The notes under the pieces are model-generated. The model was not told the origin of the DNA, made no database searches, and saw nothing but the letters and a program-made list of their open reading frames with translations. A stretch of 64,000 nucleotides of DNA from Pseudomonadota bacterium (GTDB lineage: Bacteria; Pseudomonadota; Gammaproteobacteria; Steroidobacterales; Steroidobacteraceae): positions 3,865,716-3,929,715 of the forward strand of contig JBBCGI010000001.1 of assembly GCA_037200975.1 (NCBI GenBank). The letters are read 5' to 3'. Below are positions 56,331-64,000 of the stretch, piece after piece. The first letter of the stretch is position 1. Each line of letters begins with the position of its first letter. Position numbers and translations under genes: made by a program.

Positions 56331-57748
56331 ATACGATGAATCTCTTGCGCAATATTGTCGTGTTGTCGGTGGCTGCGCTCTTCAGCGCCTGCACACTCGC
56401 GCCGCGGTATCACCAGCCGGCATCGCCGGTGCCGGCGGAGTACGAAGCTGCGGCGGTGCCCGCTGCCGAAACGGCCGCAGTGCCCGCCGCGGACATCGGC
56501 TGGCACGAGTTCTTCCCCGATCCCGAGTTGCAGGATCTGCTCCAACGCGCGCTCGCCAACAACCGCGATCTGCGCATCGCCACGCTGAATGTGGAAGCGG
56601 CGCGCGCGCAGTACCGCATCCAGCGCGCGGACCTGGTGCCGTCCATCGAGGCGCAGGGCACGGCCAACAACCAGCGCACGCCGGCGTCGGTATCACCCAC
56701 CGGTGAGAGTGAGCTCACGCGCACGTATTCCGCGGGCCTCGGCGTGCCGGCGTTCGAGCTCGATCTGTTCGGGCGTGTGCGCAGCCTGCGGCGTGCGGCG
56801 CTCGAGGATTATTTCGCGCTCGAGGAGAACCGCACCGCGGCCCAGTTGCTGCTGGTCTCGGAAGTCGCCAACGCCTGGCTGACGCTGATCGCGGACCGCG
56901 AACTGCTGCGGCTCGCCGAAGGCACGCGCGACAGCCAGCGCAAGTCATTCGACCTGACGAAGCTGCGTTTCGATTCCGGCGTGTCGAGCGAGATCGATCT
57001 GCATCGGTCCGAGATCACCTGGCGGCAGGCCGAGGTCGACATCGCCGCGCAAACCCGGCGTGTGGCGCAGGATCGCAATGCGCTGGCCCTGCTGGTCGGC
57101 GAGCCGCTTGCGGGAGAGACCGGCGGCGGAGCCCACGCCTTCGAGGCGCAGACATTCAGCAAGGCGCTGCCCGCCGGGCTGCCCGCGGAGTTGCTGGTTC
57201 GCCGGCCCGACGTGCGCGCCGCCGAACACGCGCTCAAGGCCGCCAATGCGGACATCGGCGCGGCGCGCGCGGCATTCTTCCCGAGCATCGAGCTCACCGG
57301 CTTCTACGGCAACGCCAGCGACGACCTGTCGGCATTGTTCCAGACGGGACACACGAGCTGGAGTTTCGTGCCGCAGGTGCGGCTGCCTATCTTCTCGGGC
57401 GGCGCCAATCTCGCGACGCTGAATCTCACCAACGTGCGCAAGCGCATCGAGATCGCGCGTTACGAGCAGTCGATCCAGGTGGCGTTCCGCGAGGTGGCGG
57501 ACGCGCTGATCGCGCGCAGCACGCTCGAAGAGCAGGTGCGGGCGCAGGAAGCGTTGACCAGTGCCACGGAGAACAGCTACCGGCTGGCGGATGTGCGTTA
57601 CCGCGGCGGAGTGGATAGTTACCTCGGCGCATTGATCGCGCAGCGCGACCTGTATTCCGCGCAGCGCGCGCTGATCGAGACGCGCCTCGCCGAAGCCAGC
57701 AACCGCGTGCAGCTGTACCAGGCCCTGGGCGGCGGCTGGAAGGACTGA
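56327..57748 (+). CDS. Outer-membrane efflux channel lipoprotein (OprM/NodT family)
   Basis: A 473-residue protein starting at GTG overlapping the pump stop (GTGA); an ATG 9 bp downstream is an alternative. Lipobox [11 protein letters not shown]. Two OEP repeats of alpha-barrel/beta-barrel pattern are visible: [20 protein letters not shown] with [20 protein letters not shown], then [20 protein letters not shown] with [18 protein letters not shown]. It completes the MarR-regulated tripartite pump. Confidence 0.93.
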   Translation: MNTMNLLRNIVVLSVAALFSACTLAPRYHQPASPVPAEYEAAAVPAAETAAVPAADIGWHEFFPDPELQDLLQRALANNRDLRIATLNVEAARAQYRIQRADLVPSIEAQGTANNQRTPASVSPTGESELTRTYSAGLGVPAFELDLFGRVRSLRRAALEDYFALEENRTAAQLLLVSEVANAWLTLIADRELLRLAEGTRDSQRKSFDLTKLRFDSGVSSEIDLHRSEITWRQAEVDIAAQTRRVAQDRNALALLVGEPLAGETGGGAHAFEAQTFSKALPAGLPAELLVRRPDVRAAEHALKAANADIGAARAAFFPSIELTGFYGNASDDLSALFQTGHTSWSFVPQVRLPIFSGGANLATLNLTNVRKRIEIARYEQSIQVAFREVADALIARSTLEEQVRAQEALTSATENSYRLADVRYRGGVDSYLGALIAQRDLYSAQRALIETRLAEASNRVQLYQALGGGWKD

Positions 57749-57750
57749 CG

Positions 57751-57841
57751 GAGACCTCTTTCTTTTTGCTGCAACAGCCACCCCCTCAGTGCCAACCCTC
57801 CCGGCGTTGATCGGCTGTTGCAGCAAATAGAAAGAGGTCTC
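57751..57841. terminator. Inverted repeat between convergent efflux and ggt genes
   Basis: 29-bp arms (57751-57779 and 57813-57841) with one mismatch and a 33-base loop. The arms read GAGACCTCTTTCT...GCAACAGCC. It lies between the stop of the efflux channel gene (57748) and that of the convergent ggt gene (57846). A long stable hairpin suited to bidirectional termination; unrelated in sequence to the other two long inverted repeats. Confidence 0.7.
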
Positions 57842-57845
57842 TGGC

Positions 57846-59555
57846 CTAATAACCCAGCGCGAGCCCGGTATTGCGGCGCGGATCGACGGCGCCGTAGAAC
57901 CGATTGCGGCCCACCGGCGCGGCGTTCAACGCCGGCGCGCCGATGAGGATGGCCGCGACATGGTTCTCCGGCTGCGGCTCGATCAGCTTGTGTCCCATGC
58001 CGGTGAGGATGCGCCGTGTATCGGCGCTCAACGCGCGCGCTTCGACGTAGGTCGTTTCGGGCTGCCATTGCTGGTGGATACGCGGCGCCGCCACGGCTTC
58101 CTGCACATCCATGCCGTAGTCGATCACGTTGATGATCGTGAGCATCACGGCGGTGATGATGCGGCTGCCGCCCGGCGTGCCGACGATCATCCACGGCTTT
58201 CCCTCGCGCGTGACGATGGTCGGCGTCATCGAGCTCAGCGGCCGCTTGCCGGGCTCGATCTTGTTGGCTTCGCCCTGCACCAGCCCGTACATGTTGGGCA
58301 CGCCGGGTTTCGACGTGAAATCGTCCATCTCGTCATTGAGCAGGACACCGGTGCCCGCGGGCATGACGCGCGCGCCGAACCAGTCGTTCAGCGTGTACGT
58401 GACGGCCACCGCGTTGCCGAAGCGATCGGCGATGGAGTAGTGCGTGGTGTGAATGCCTTCGCTGGCGGCGATGCCGGGTTTCAGCGTGCCGGAGTTGCCC
58501 GCGCGCCCGGGGTCGATGCTGGCGCGGATCCGTTTCGCATAGTCCTTGTCGAGCAGCTGTTCGACGGGATTACGCACGAACGCCGGGTCCCCTAACAAGT
58601 TGTTGCGGTCGACGTAGGCGTGACGCATCGCCTCGATTTCGAAATGCACCGCGCGCGCGGAGCCGAAGCCATAGTCGGCGAGCGGGTAACCCTCGAGCAC
58701 ATTGAGGATTTCGCACAAGGCGATTCCGCCCGAGGAGGGCGGCGGCGCGGAGACGATGTGAAAGCCGCGGTAGTCGCATTCGATCGGCGGCAGCTCGCGC
58801 GTCCGGTACGCATCGAAGTCCGCCTGCGTGAGAATGCCTTTGCCCGCGCGGCTTGCTGCCAGCAGGGCCGCCGCGGTCTCGCCTCGATAGAAGCCGGCCG
58901 CACCCGCTCGGCTGATGTTGCGCAAGGTGCGCGCCAGGTCTTTCTGCACGAGCCTCGCGCCGGCCTCCAGCGGCTGGTTGCCGGCGAGGAAGATCGCGGC
59001 GCTCGGCGCGTCCTTGCGGAAATCGCCGGTCGCTTCGTGAAGGATGTCGACATCGCCCTGGTCGAGCACGAAGCCCGCCTCGGCAAGCTGGATCGCCGGG
59101 GCGATCAACGCGGCGCGCGGCAACGTGCCGTATTTCTCGCGCACGTACTCGAGGCCCGACACCGTTCCGGGAACACCCACCGCGAGATAACCACGCGAGC
59201 TCAGATCGGGGATGACGTTGCCCTGCGCGTCGAGATACATGTGAGCGGTGGCGGCGAGCGGCGCGACTTCGCGGAAATCGATGAATGTCTTGCGGCCGTC
59301 GGCGAACTGCACCGTCATGAAACCACCGCCGCCGAGATTGCCGGCCGCCGGATACACCACGGCCAGCGCGTAACCGACCGCCACCGCCGCGTCGATCGCC
59401 GTGCCGCCGCGTTTGAGCACCTCGACGCCGATGCGCGTGGCGTGTTGCTGGGCGGTGACGACCATGCCGTTCTCCGCGGCAACTGGTGCCGGAGATGCGG
59501 CATGGCAGGCCTGGGCACAGAGCAGGGCAAGGACGAACCAGCGCGACTGAATCAT
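57846..59555 (-). CDS. ggt: Gamma-glutamyltransferase
   Basis: A 569-residue secreted precursor with a signal peptide (MIQSRWFVLALLCAQACHA). The autoprocessing/catalytic Thr371 is in GIHTTHYSIADRFGNAVAVT, as in E. coli (Thr391), and substrate residues lie in SSMTPTIVTREGKPWMIVG and GTPGGSRIITAV. The large and small subunits would arise by self-cleavage before Thr371. It degrades extracellular glutathione and other gamma-glutamyl compounds. A GTG 18 bp upstream could also be used. Confidence 0.94.
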   Translation of the reverse strand: MIQSRWFVLALLCAQACHAASPAPVAAENGMVVTAQQHATRIGVEVLKRGGTAIDAAVAVGYALAVVYPAAGNLGGGGFMTVQFADGRKTFIDFREVAPLAATAHMYLDAQGNVIPDLSSRGYLAVGVPGTVSGLEYVREKYGTLPRAALIAPAIQLAEAGFVLDQGDVDILHEATGDFRKDAPSAAIFLAGNQPLEAGARLVQKDLARTLRNISRAGAAGFYRGETAAALLAASRAGKGILTQADFDAYRTRELPPIECDYRGFHIVSAPPPSSGGIALCEILNVLEGYPLADYGFGSARAVHFEIEAMRHAYVDRNNLLGDPAFVRNPVEQLLDKDYAKRIRASIDPGRAGNSGTLKPGIAASEGIHTTHYSIADRFGNAVAVTYTLNDWFGARVMPAGTGVLLNDEMDDFTSKPGVPNMYGLVQGEANKIEPGKRPLSSMTPTIVTREGKPWMIVGTPGGSRIITAVMLTIINVIDYGMDVQEAVAAPRIHQQWQPETTYVEARALSADTRRILTGMGHKLIEPQPENHVAAILIGAPALNAAPVGRNRFYGAVDPRRNTGLALGY

Positions 59556-59603
59556 GTGTTGAACCACGTCCACGAAGATCGTGCGAGTGTACGTGTTCGA
59601 CGC

Positions 59604-62162
59604 TCAACGCGTCTGCGGCGCCTCCGCCAGCGCGTGCAGGGCATCGCGCGCTTCCGGGCGCGCCGGCTGAATCTCCGCCAATTGCACCAGCAGTGCGCGC
59701 GCGCCATTCGCATCGCTCTGCGCCAGCTGCGCCGCCATGCGAACCAACGGATCGTACGCGGGCCGGAAATCGGGACTGATCCGCAGCACCGCGAGCAGCG
59801 GCGCCTGCACCTGCGCGAGCATCTCGTGCAGCCGGGACGTCGGCCGCACGTCGCGACCGGCTTCTAGATAGCGGTCGCGCGCGCTCCAGTACGCGGACAA
59901 CCGGCGTCCGTGCGCGGCGGGTTCGTGAGCCAGCAGTTCGCTGGGTGAGATCGCGACGGCGTGAATCAGCTCCAGCAACCGGTCGCGCGGCGCGGAGTCG
60001 GGCGCGTAGGTGATACGCGGCGCGCGGTAACTCACCACCGGGTGATCGTCGGTATTCAGCGGCGCGTCGCCCGCGAAGCGCGCCAGCGCGTCGGGCCCGG
60101 CGACGAATCCGCCCAGCAGCGCGAAATCGTCGTCGATGCCGAACCGCGCGAGGGGTTGCGGCAGGTGAACGCTGGCGAGGCGCGTGTCGATCTCGGCGAG
60201 TTCGAACCGCTCAGCGTCGCGGCGCGCGATGAGCCCGAGTACCGGCGTCTCGAGGCTGTTGGTCGCGAGCATCGCCCAGCTGCGTGGATAGACGCCGTGA
60301 AAGGTCCGCACGATGCTGCGCAAGGTGTCGAGATCGAGCTGGTGCAACGGCAGCCACTGGCAGAACAACCCGCCCGGCGCCAGATGCGCGCGCACCGCCG
60401 CGAAGTGTTCGGTGGTGTACAAGGTGCCCGATCCGCTGCGCGCCGGATGGTAGTTGTCCGCCACGATCACGTCGTACCGCCCGGGTGCGGCGCGCACGAA
60501 GCGGCGCGCGTCCGCGGCGAACAGGTGCAGGCGCGGATGTTGCGGCTCGCTCGCGGCGAAGTAGCCGGACGCCGCGATCACCTCGGGCAACAGTTCGACC
60601 GCATCAACGTCGAGGCCAGCCGCTTCGCTGGCGGACTTCGCGGTGAGCCCGGTGCCGAGCCCGAGAAACAGTGCGCGCCGCGGCGCCGGGTGCAACAGGA
60701 TCGGCAACAACCCCTGGCGCGCGTCGGCAAACAGGGTTGCGCTGCTGCCTTCCTGCTGGCGGTTGTTGATGTGCAACGTCGCCACGCCGTCGGCGTCTTC
60801 CACGACGCTGACCGCCGCGCTCACGCCTTCGGCGTAGTGGACCAGTCGTCCGCCCGCGGGAATCTCGATGAGCGCCAGCGACGGGCTCCACGCGGCCAAA
60901 CCCGCGGCCGCGGCCACGGCGCCCCACTGCGGAGCCGAACGCCACGCTCGCCGCGCCACCGGCAGTAGATAGCCGAACGCCAGCATCAGCAGCGTCCAGG
61001 TGGAGCCGATACGCGGCAGCAGCAGCACGCCGAAAATCAGCGGCGCGAGCGCGGCGCCGAGCGTGTTCACCCCGAGCGCGCGGCCGAAGGAGACGCCGTC
61101 CGCGCGCGCGGCGCTTGCCAGGTGGCTGAACAGCGCGCCCATGAGAATCGTCGGCAGCAGCAGCGCGCTGGCCGCGAGTAATACTTCGACGCCGAGCGCG
61201 GCGCCCATGCCGGGCCCGAATGCCGCATGGGCCGCCGACTTGATCGCGGCCGCATTGGCCAGCGCGACGATGCCGAGCAGGCACGCCACTGACAGCCCCT
61301 GCAGGAGGCGGTCGCGCGCCTGCGGCAAACGCGCGCCCCACCGGCTGTAGGCCGCCGCGCCGGCGGTGCTGCCGATCAGGTACACGGCGAGCAGCAGCGC
61401 GAAGGTGTACACCGTGTTCTCGGCGATCTGGCTCAGCACACGAACTACCAGCACTTCGTAGCCGATGCCGAGAAATCCTGTCAGCGTCAGTACGGCGAGT
61501 TGGGAATGTGTGTCTGCGGCGCGAGCGGCGGCAGGCGGCTGCAAGGCTTGCCGCGCGCCGAACACCCAAACAGCCGCCATGGCGCATGCGAAGTTGATCG
61601 ACACGCAAACCGCGGCTGAAGCCGTGAGGCCGAACCGCGGCACGAGAAAAAATGCGGCGGCGAGCACGCCTATCACCGCGCCCGCGGTATTGCCCGCGTA
61701 GAGCAGGGCGAGCGGCGCAGCGCGCGACGGCAGCCGCGCGAGGATGCGCTCCATGGCGGGCATCGTTGCGCCCATCGCGGCCGTCGCCGGCAGCAGCAGC
61801 AGGAAAGTGCCGCAGAACACCACCGACCAGTGCCACAACGCGCCGGGTTGCGTGCCGAGCAGGGTGAACAGCAAGCCCGCCACGGGCGCCATGAGAAAAA
61901 CCAGCGCCACGCCCCACAGGCCGATCACTGCCTCGCACGCCGCGTACCAGCACACGGGGCGCGAGCTGGCGTCGATGCGCGGGCCCAGCGCGAGACTGCC
62001 GAGAGCCAGGCCGCCGAAGAAGGCGGCGACCACCGCCAGCACCGCCGCGGCTTCCGCGCCGAGCCACAACACGGCTTGGTGTGTCCAGATGATCTGGTAG
62101 CCGAGCGCGGCGAACCCGGAAGCCATCATGAGCAGGAGCGCGCGGCCGGCCGCGGGGTTCAC
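59604..62162 (-). CDS. Membrane protein with MFS-like domain fused to spermidine-synthase-like domain
   Basis: An 852-residue protein starting at GTG. The first ~430 residues form about 12-14 hydrophobic helices (two six-helix halves). The C-terminal part is a spermine/spermidine-synthase-like Rossmann domain: ALFLGLGTGLTAKSASEAAG, DVDAVELLPEVIAASGYF and YDVIVADNYHPARSGSGTLY. The acidic NYHPARSG motif replaces the DSxDP of true spermidine synthases, so polyamine synthesis is doubtful. Such fused proteins are common and unassigned. Four bp separate it from the upstream oxygenase gene. Confidence 0.85.
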   Translation of the reverse strand: MNPAAGRALLLMMASGFAALGYQIIWTHQAVLWLGAEAAAVLAVVAAFFGGLALGSLALGPRIDASSRPVCWYAACEAVIGLWGVALVFLMAPVAGLLFTLLGTQPGALWHWSVVFCGTFLLLLPATAAMGATMPAMERILARLPSRAAPLALLYAGNTAGAVIGVLAAAFFLVPRFGLTASAAVCVSINFACAMAAVWVFGARQALQPPAAARAADTHSQLAVLTLTGFLGIGYEVLVVRVLSQIAENTVYTFALLLAVYLIGSTAGAAAYSRWGARLPQARDRLLQGLSVACLLGIVALANAAAIKSAAHAAFGPGMGAALGVEVLLAASALLLPTILMGALFSHLASAARADGVSFGRALGVNTLGAALAPLIFGVLLLPRIGSTWTLLMLAFGYLLPVARRAWRSAPQWGAVAAAAGLAAWSPSLALIEIPAGGRLVHYAEGVSAAVSVVEDADGVATLHINNRQQEGSSATLFADARQGLLPILLHPAPRRALFLGLGTGLTAKSASEAAGLDVDAVELLPEVIAASGYFAASEPQHPRLHLFAADARRFVRAAPGRYDVIVADNYHPARSGSGTLYTTEHFAAVRAHLAPGGLFCQWLPLHQLDLDTLRSIVRTFHGVYPRSWAMLATNSLETPVLGLIARRDAERFELAEIDTRLASVHLPQPLARFGIDDDFALLGGFVAGPDALARFAGDAPLNTDDHPVVSYRAPRITYAPDSAPRDRLLELIHAVAISPSELLAHEPAAHGRRLSAYWSARDRYLEAGRDVRPTSRLHEMLAQVQAPLLAVLRISPDFRPAYDPLVRMAAQLAQSDANGARALLVQLAEIQPARPEARDALHALAEAPQTR

Positions 62163-62166
62163 GGCC

Positions 62167-62829
62167 TCACCCGCTGAAGGAGATGCGATAGCCCCAGGAA
62201 TCGAGGTGTGTCGGGATCGCGTTGAACGCCAGGGTGATGCGCCGCGCGCCCGGGTTCACCGGCACCGCGTGCATCAAGTAGCTAGGGAACAACACCACAT
62301 CGCCGGGTTCCGGCGGCGGGCTGATCCACTTGTCGGCGTTGTAGGTGCCGGTTGCCACGCTGGCGTGATCGTTCTTGAAGGTGAAGTCGGTGCCGCCCGG
62401 AGATTTCATGAACACGGTGCGTGCATCCGGATGGGTGGCCGTCAGATAGACGACGCCCGAGATGAAACTGTTGGCGTGGTTGTGCATCGCCTGGCGGCCG
62501 CCGGTGTCGAGCACGTTGACCCACATCTCCTTCAGCGCCCAGCCGAGCTGTTCGCCGAACAGCAGCGCGCCGAACTGCGGCAGCAACGGCGTGAGCACCG
62601 CCGCGGCCTCCACCAGCAACGGCGAATCGCCGGGCTTGAGCAGGGCGGTGTGCGAGAGGTTCGGCGACGAGCTGTTCGCACGATCGACCGTCTTGCTGAA
62701 ATGCTGGACCAGGCCTTCGACCAGGGCGGCGCCGAGTATCCGCGGCGCCCGCAGGAACGGCGTGGGGAACAGTCCGATGACTTCTGGTTTTGGCGCCGCG
62801 GACATGTGAGCCGCGAAGTTTAATGACAT
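62167..62829 (-). CDS. Putative 2OG-Fe(II) oxygenase (TIGR02466-like)
   Basis: A 220-residue protein. The first metal-binding stretch is in MHNHANSFISGVVYLTATH and the distal His/Arg in LFPSYLMHAVPVNPGARRITLAF, giving an HxN...H...R arrangement like prolyl-hydroxylase-type proteins. The start may instead be the ATG at 62805 (MSAAPKPEVIG); neither has a good ribosome-binding site. It likely hydroxylates a protein or small molecule. Its pairing with the spermidine-synthase-like membrane protein may be functional. Confidence 0.78.
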   Translation of the reverse strand: MSLNFAAHMSAAPKPEVIGLFPTPFLRAPRILGAALVEGLVQHFSKTVDRANSSSPNLSHTALLKPGDSPLLVEAAAVLTPLLPQFGALLFGEQLGWALKEMWVNVLDTGGRQAMHNHANSFISGVVYLTATHPDARTVFMKSPGGTDFTFKNDHASVATGTYNADKWISPPPEPGDVVLFPSYLMHAVPVNPGARRITLAFNAIPTHLDSWGYRISFSG

Positions 62830-62967
62830 CTGTGCGACAGATTGATGACCGCGCGGAATATCCGTCCGGCGGCCGAACGCCGGACATGGCGCCTTAATTT
62901 CCCGGTCATATGCAACGCCTAGGGTGCCGCCCCACGTACTTCAACCTAAGTCAGGGGAATCCGTTCA

Positions 62968-64000
62968 ATGAAGATTCAAGTTGCAAAGAAGCAGATCGCG
63001 CTGGCGGTGGCGGCCGTGCTCGGCGCCGTGGCGATGAGCGCCGCCTATGCCAACGGCGGCCACGACGATCGCGGTCGCGATGATCGCGGTCACGACGACC
63101 GTGGTCACGACAATCGCGGTCATGATCATGACGATCACGGCGGCTTCGACAATCCCATCGTCGACAAGGGCGAAGGCACCTACGTGACGGGCGATTTCCA
63201 CAACCATACGACCTGCTCGGATGGTTCGATCTCGATGCAGAAGCTGGTGAAGAAGTCGACCGATAAATCGGACACGCCCTGGGGTCTCGACTGGTTCGTC
63301 CAGGCCGGCCACGGCGGCAACGGCAATCGCAATTGCACGCTGGCCGAAGACGCCACGCTCGCGACGCCTGCCTATCCACTCGTGTATGCCACCGACGGCA
63401 CGACGCTGCTCGGCCCGGACACCAGCTGGCAGAAAAGCAATCCGGCGATCACGCCGAAGGGCCTCGTGTCCGGCAACGCGCCGAACCAGGTCATGTGGCG
63501 CTGGCAGTCGCTGCAGGAATACCAGTACCCGCTGATGGAATACCTGGCCGCGCTCAAGGGCCTGCCGACGTTCTCGGGCATGGAGTCCGTCGTCGCCGGT
63601 CACGAGCACAGCTCGATGTCCGTCGTGACCGGCCAGCTGCCGGCTGCCATCTACAAGCAAAAACTGCCGAAGACCGCGGGCTACACGCCGCTGGGCAACG
63701 CCACCGCGCTCGCGCAGTGGTCGTACTGCTTCGATCGCGGCGACACGGACACGAGCCGTGGCGACACGACCGTCGGCAGCGGCATCGGCAACAACTGGAA
63801 CTGCTCGGTACGTGGCAGTGCCAACGAGGCGGACGCGAGCTGGAATGCCACGGCGCAGAAGCTGATTCCGGCCGGTGGCGCGGGCACGGGTGTGCTCGGC
63901 CATCTCAAGACCGTCGAAGCGCTCAAGTGGATGAAACAGAAGTACGGCGAGGAGAGCTACTACGTCCCCGCCCATCTCGAGCGCGCCGGTCCGTTCAATC
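62968..64000 (+). CDS. Secreted PHP-domain-like protein with His/Asp repeat (3' end outside window)
   Basis: An AGGGGAA site precedes the ATG. The signal peptide is MKIQVAKKQIALAVAAVLGAV-type, ending ASAYA-like before NGGHDD. Next comes a ~30-residue His/Asp-rich segment, then a PHP motif TYVTGDFHNHTTCSDGSISM with HxH metal ligands, and further on HEHSS and an HLERAGPFN end. The reading frame runs off the window at residue ~344. PHP domains are metal phosphoesterases. The secreted location and His/Asp tract suggest a metal-loaded periplasmic or extracellular enzyme. Confidence 0.82.
   Translation, partial: MKIQVAKKQIALAVAAVLGAVAMSAAYANGGHDDRGRDDRGHDDRGHDNRGHDHDDHGGFDNPIVDKGEGTYVTGDFHNHTTCSDGSISMQKLVKKSTDKSDTPWGLDWFVQAGHGGNGNRNCTLAEDATLATPAYPLVYATDGTTLLGPDTSWQKSNPAITPKGLVSGNAPNQVMWRWQSLQEYQYPLMEYLAALKGLPTFSGMESVVAGHEHSSMSVVTGQLPAAIYKQKLPKTAGYTPLGNATALAQWSYCFDRGDTDTSRGDTTVGSGIGNNWNCSVRGSANEADASWNATAQKLIPAGGAGTGVLGHLKTVEALKWMKQKYGEESYYVPAHLERAGPFN
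63061..63120 (+). repeat. Four 15-bp coding repeats (HDDRG units)
   Basis: Four near-identical 15-bp units encode HDDRG, RDDRG, HDDRG and HDNRG, followed by HDHDD. It is an in-frame tandem repeat at the mature N-terminus of the PHP-domain protein, prone to length variation and likely metal-binding. Confidence 0.8.

Noticed and set aside
59604-62162. True spermidine synthase
   Set aside because: The canonical acidic DSxDP segment is replaced and the domain is fused to a large membrane part, so the name would over-claim function.
63061-63120. CRISPR-like or intergenic tandem repeat
   Set aside because: The units are 15 bp, contiguous and in frame with a signal-peptide-bearing protein, so they are coding repeats.

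Overview
The window is GC-rich, densely packed bacterial chromosome. It contains a BamA-type outer-membrane assembly protein, an AcrAB/OprM-type tripartite efflux pump, TonB/ExbB/ExbD proteins, B12-dependent MetH and a guanidine-degradation locus. Together these point to a diderm Pseudomonadota, most likely a gammaproteobacterium near Steroidobacterales, Nevskiales or Xanthomonadales. That placement is inference, because no rRNA or other phylogenetic marker is present. I found no tRNA or rRNA gene, CRISPR array, prophage or insertion-sequence gene.

Bases 1-10.9 kb hold a surface/export region. It starts with the C-terminal end of a filamentous-haemagglutinin-like exoprotein. Convergent to it are two paralogous TPR-glycosyltransferase genes and a DxD glycosyltransferase. 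A tightly spaced five-gene operon follows: an ExbB-type proton channel fused to a secreted DUF2341 + LamG ectodomain, ExbD, a TonB-like protein, a porin and a periplasmic coiled-coil protein. This is the best candidate here for an undescribed system.

From 10.9 to 27.2 kb come a decayed acyltransferase pseudogene, a PhzF isomerase and a Cys/Met-metabolism PLP enzyme. Next are a FkbM methyltransferase - aldo/keto reductase - GMC oxidoreductase operon, a double-domain GFA protein, and an ECF sigma / anti-sigma / secreted protein operon. The section ends with an orphan response regulator, a stand-alone BamA homologue, a DUF4397 lipoprotein, a serine hydrolase and an Lrp-type regulator.

From 27.2 to 41.8 kb lie metF-metH and then a complete guanidine-utilisation locus. 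An ABC importer sits on the minus strand behind a guanidine-I (ykkC) riboswitch. Divergent to it are two carboxyguanidine-deiminase-type subunits, a biotin-dependent guanidine/urea carboxylase and allophanate hydrolase. A second riboswitch of a different class (guanidine-II, mini-ykkC) lies directly upstream of the carboxylase. Inferred flow: guanidine import, carboxylation, deimination to allophanate, hydrolysis to ammonia and CO2.

From 41.8 to 64 kb are mixed metabolic genes (DUF1080 hydrolase, amidohydrolase, pirin, SRPBCC protein, dihaem cytochrome c, alkyladenine glycosylase homologue, thioredoxin-like protein) and a LysR-cupin-MFS operon divergent from an isochorismatase-like hydrolase. 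A MarR-regulated RND efflux operon, gamma-glutamyltransferase, a membrane spermidine-synthase-like protein with a 2OG-Fe(II) oxygenase, and a truncated secreted PHP-domain protein complete the window. Three convergent gene pairs are separated by unusually long inverted repeats (29-42 bp arms), two of which contain or touch the stop codons of both flanking genes.
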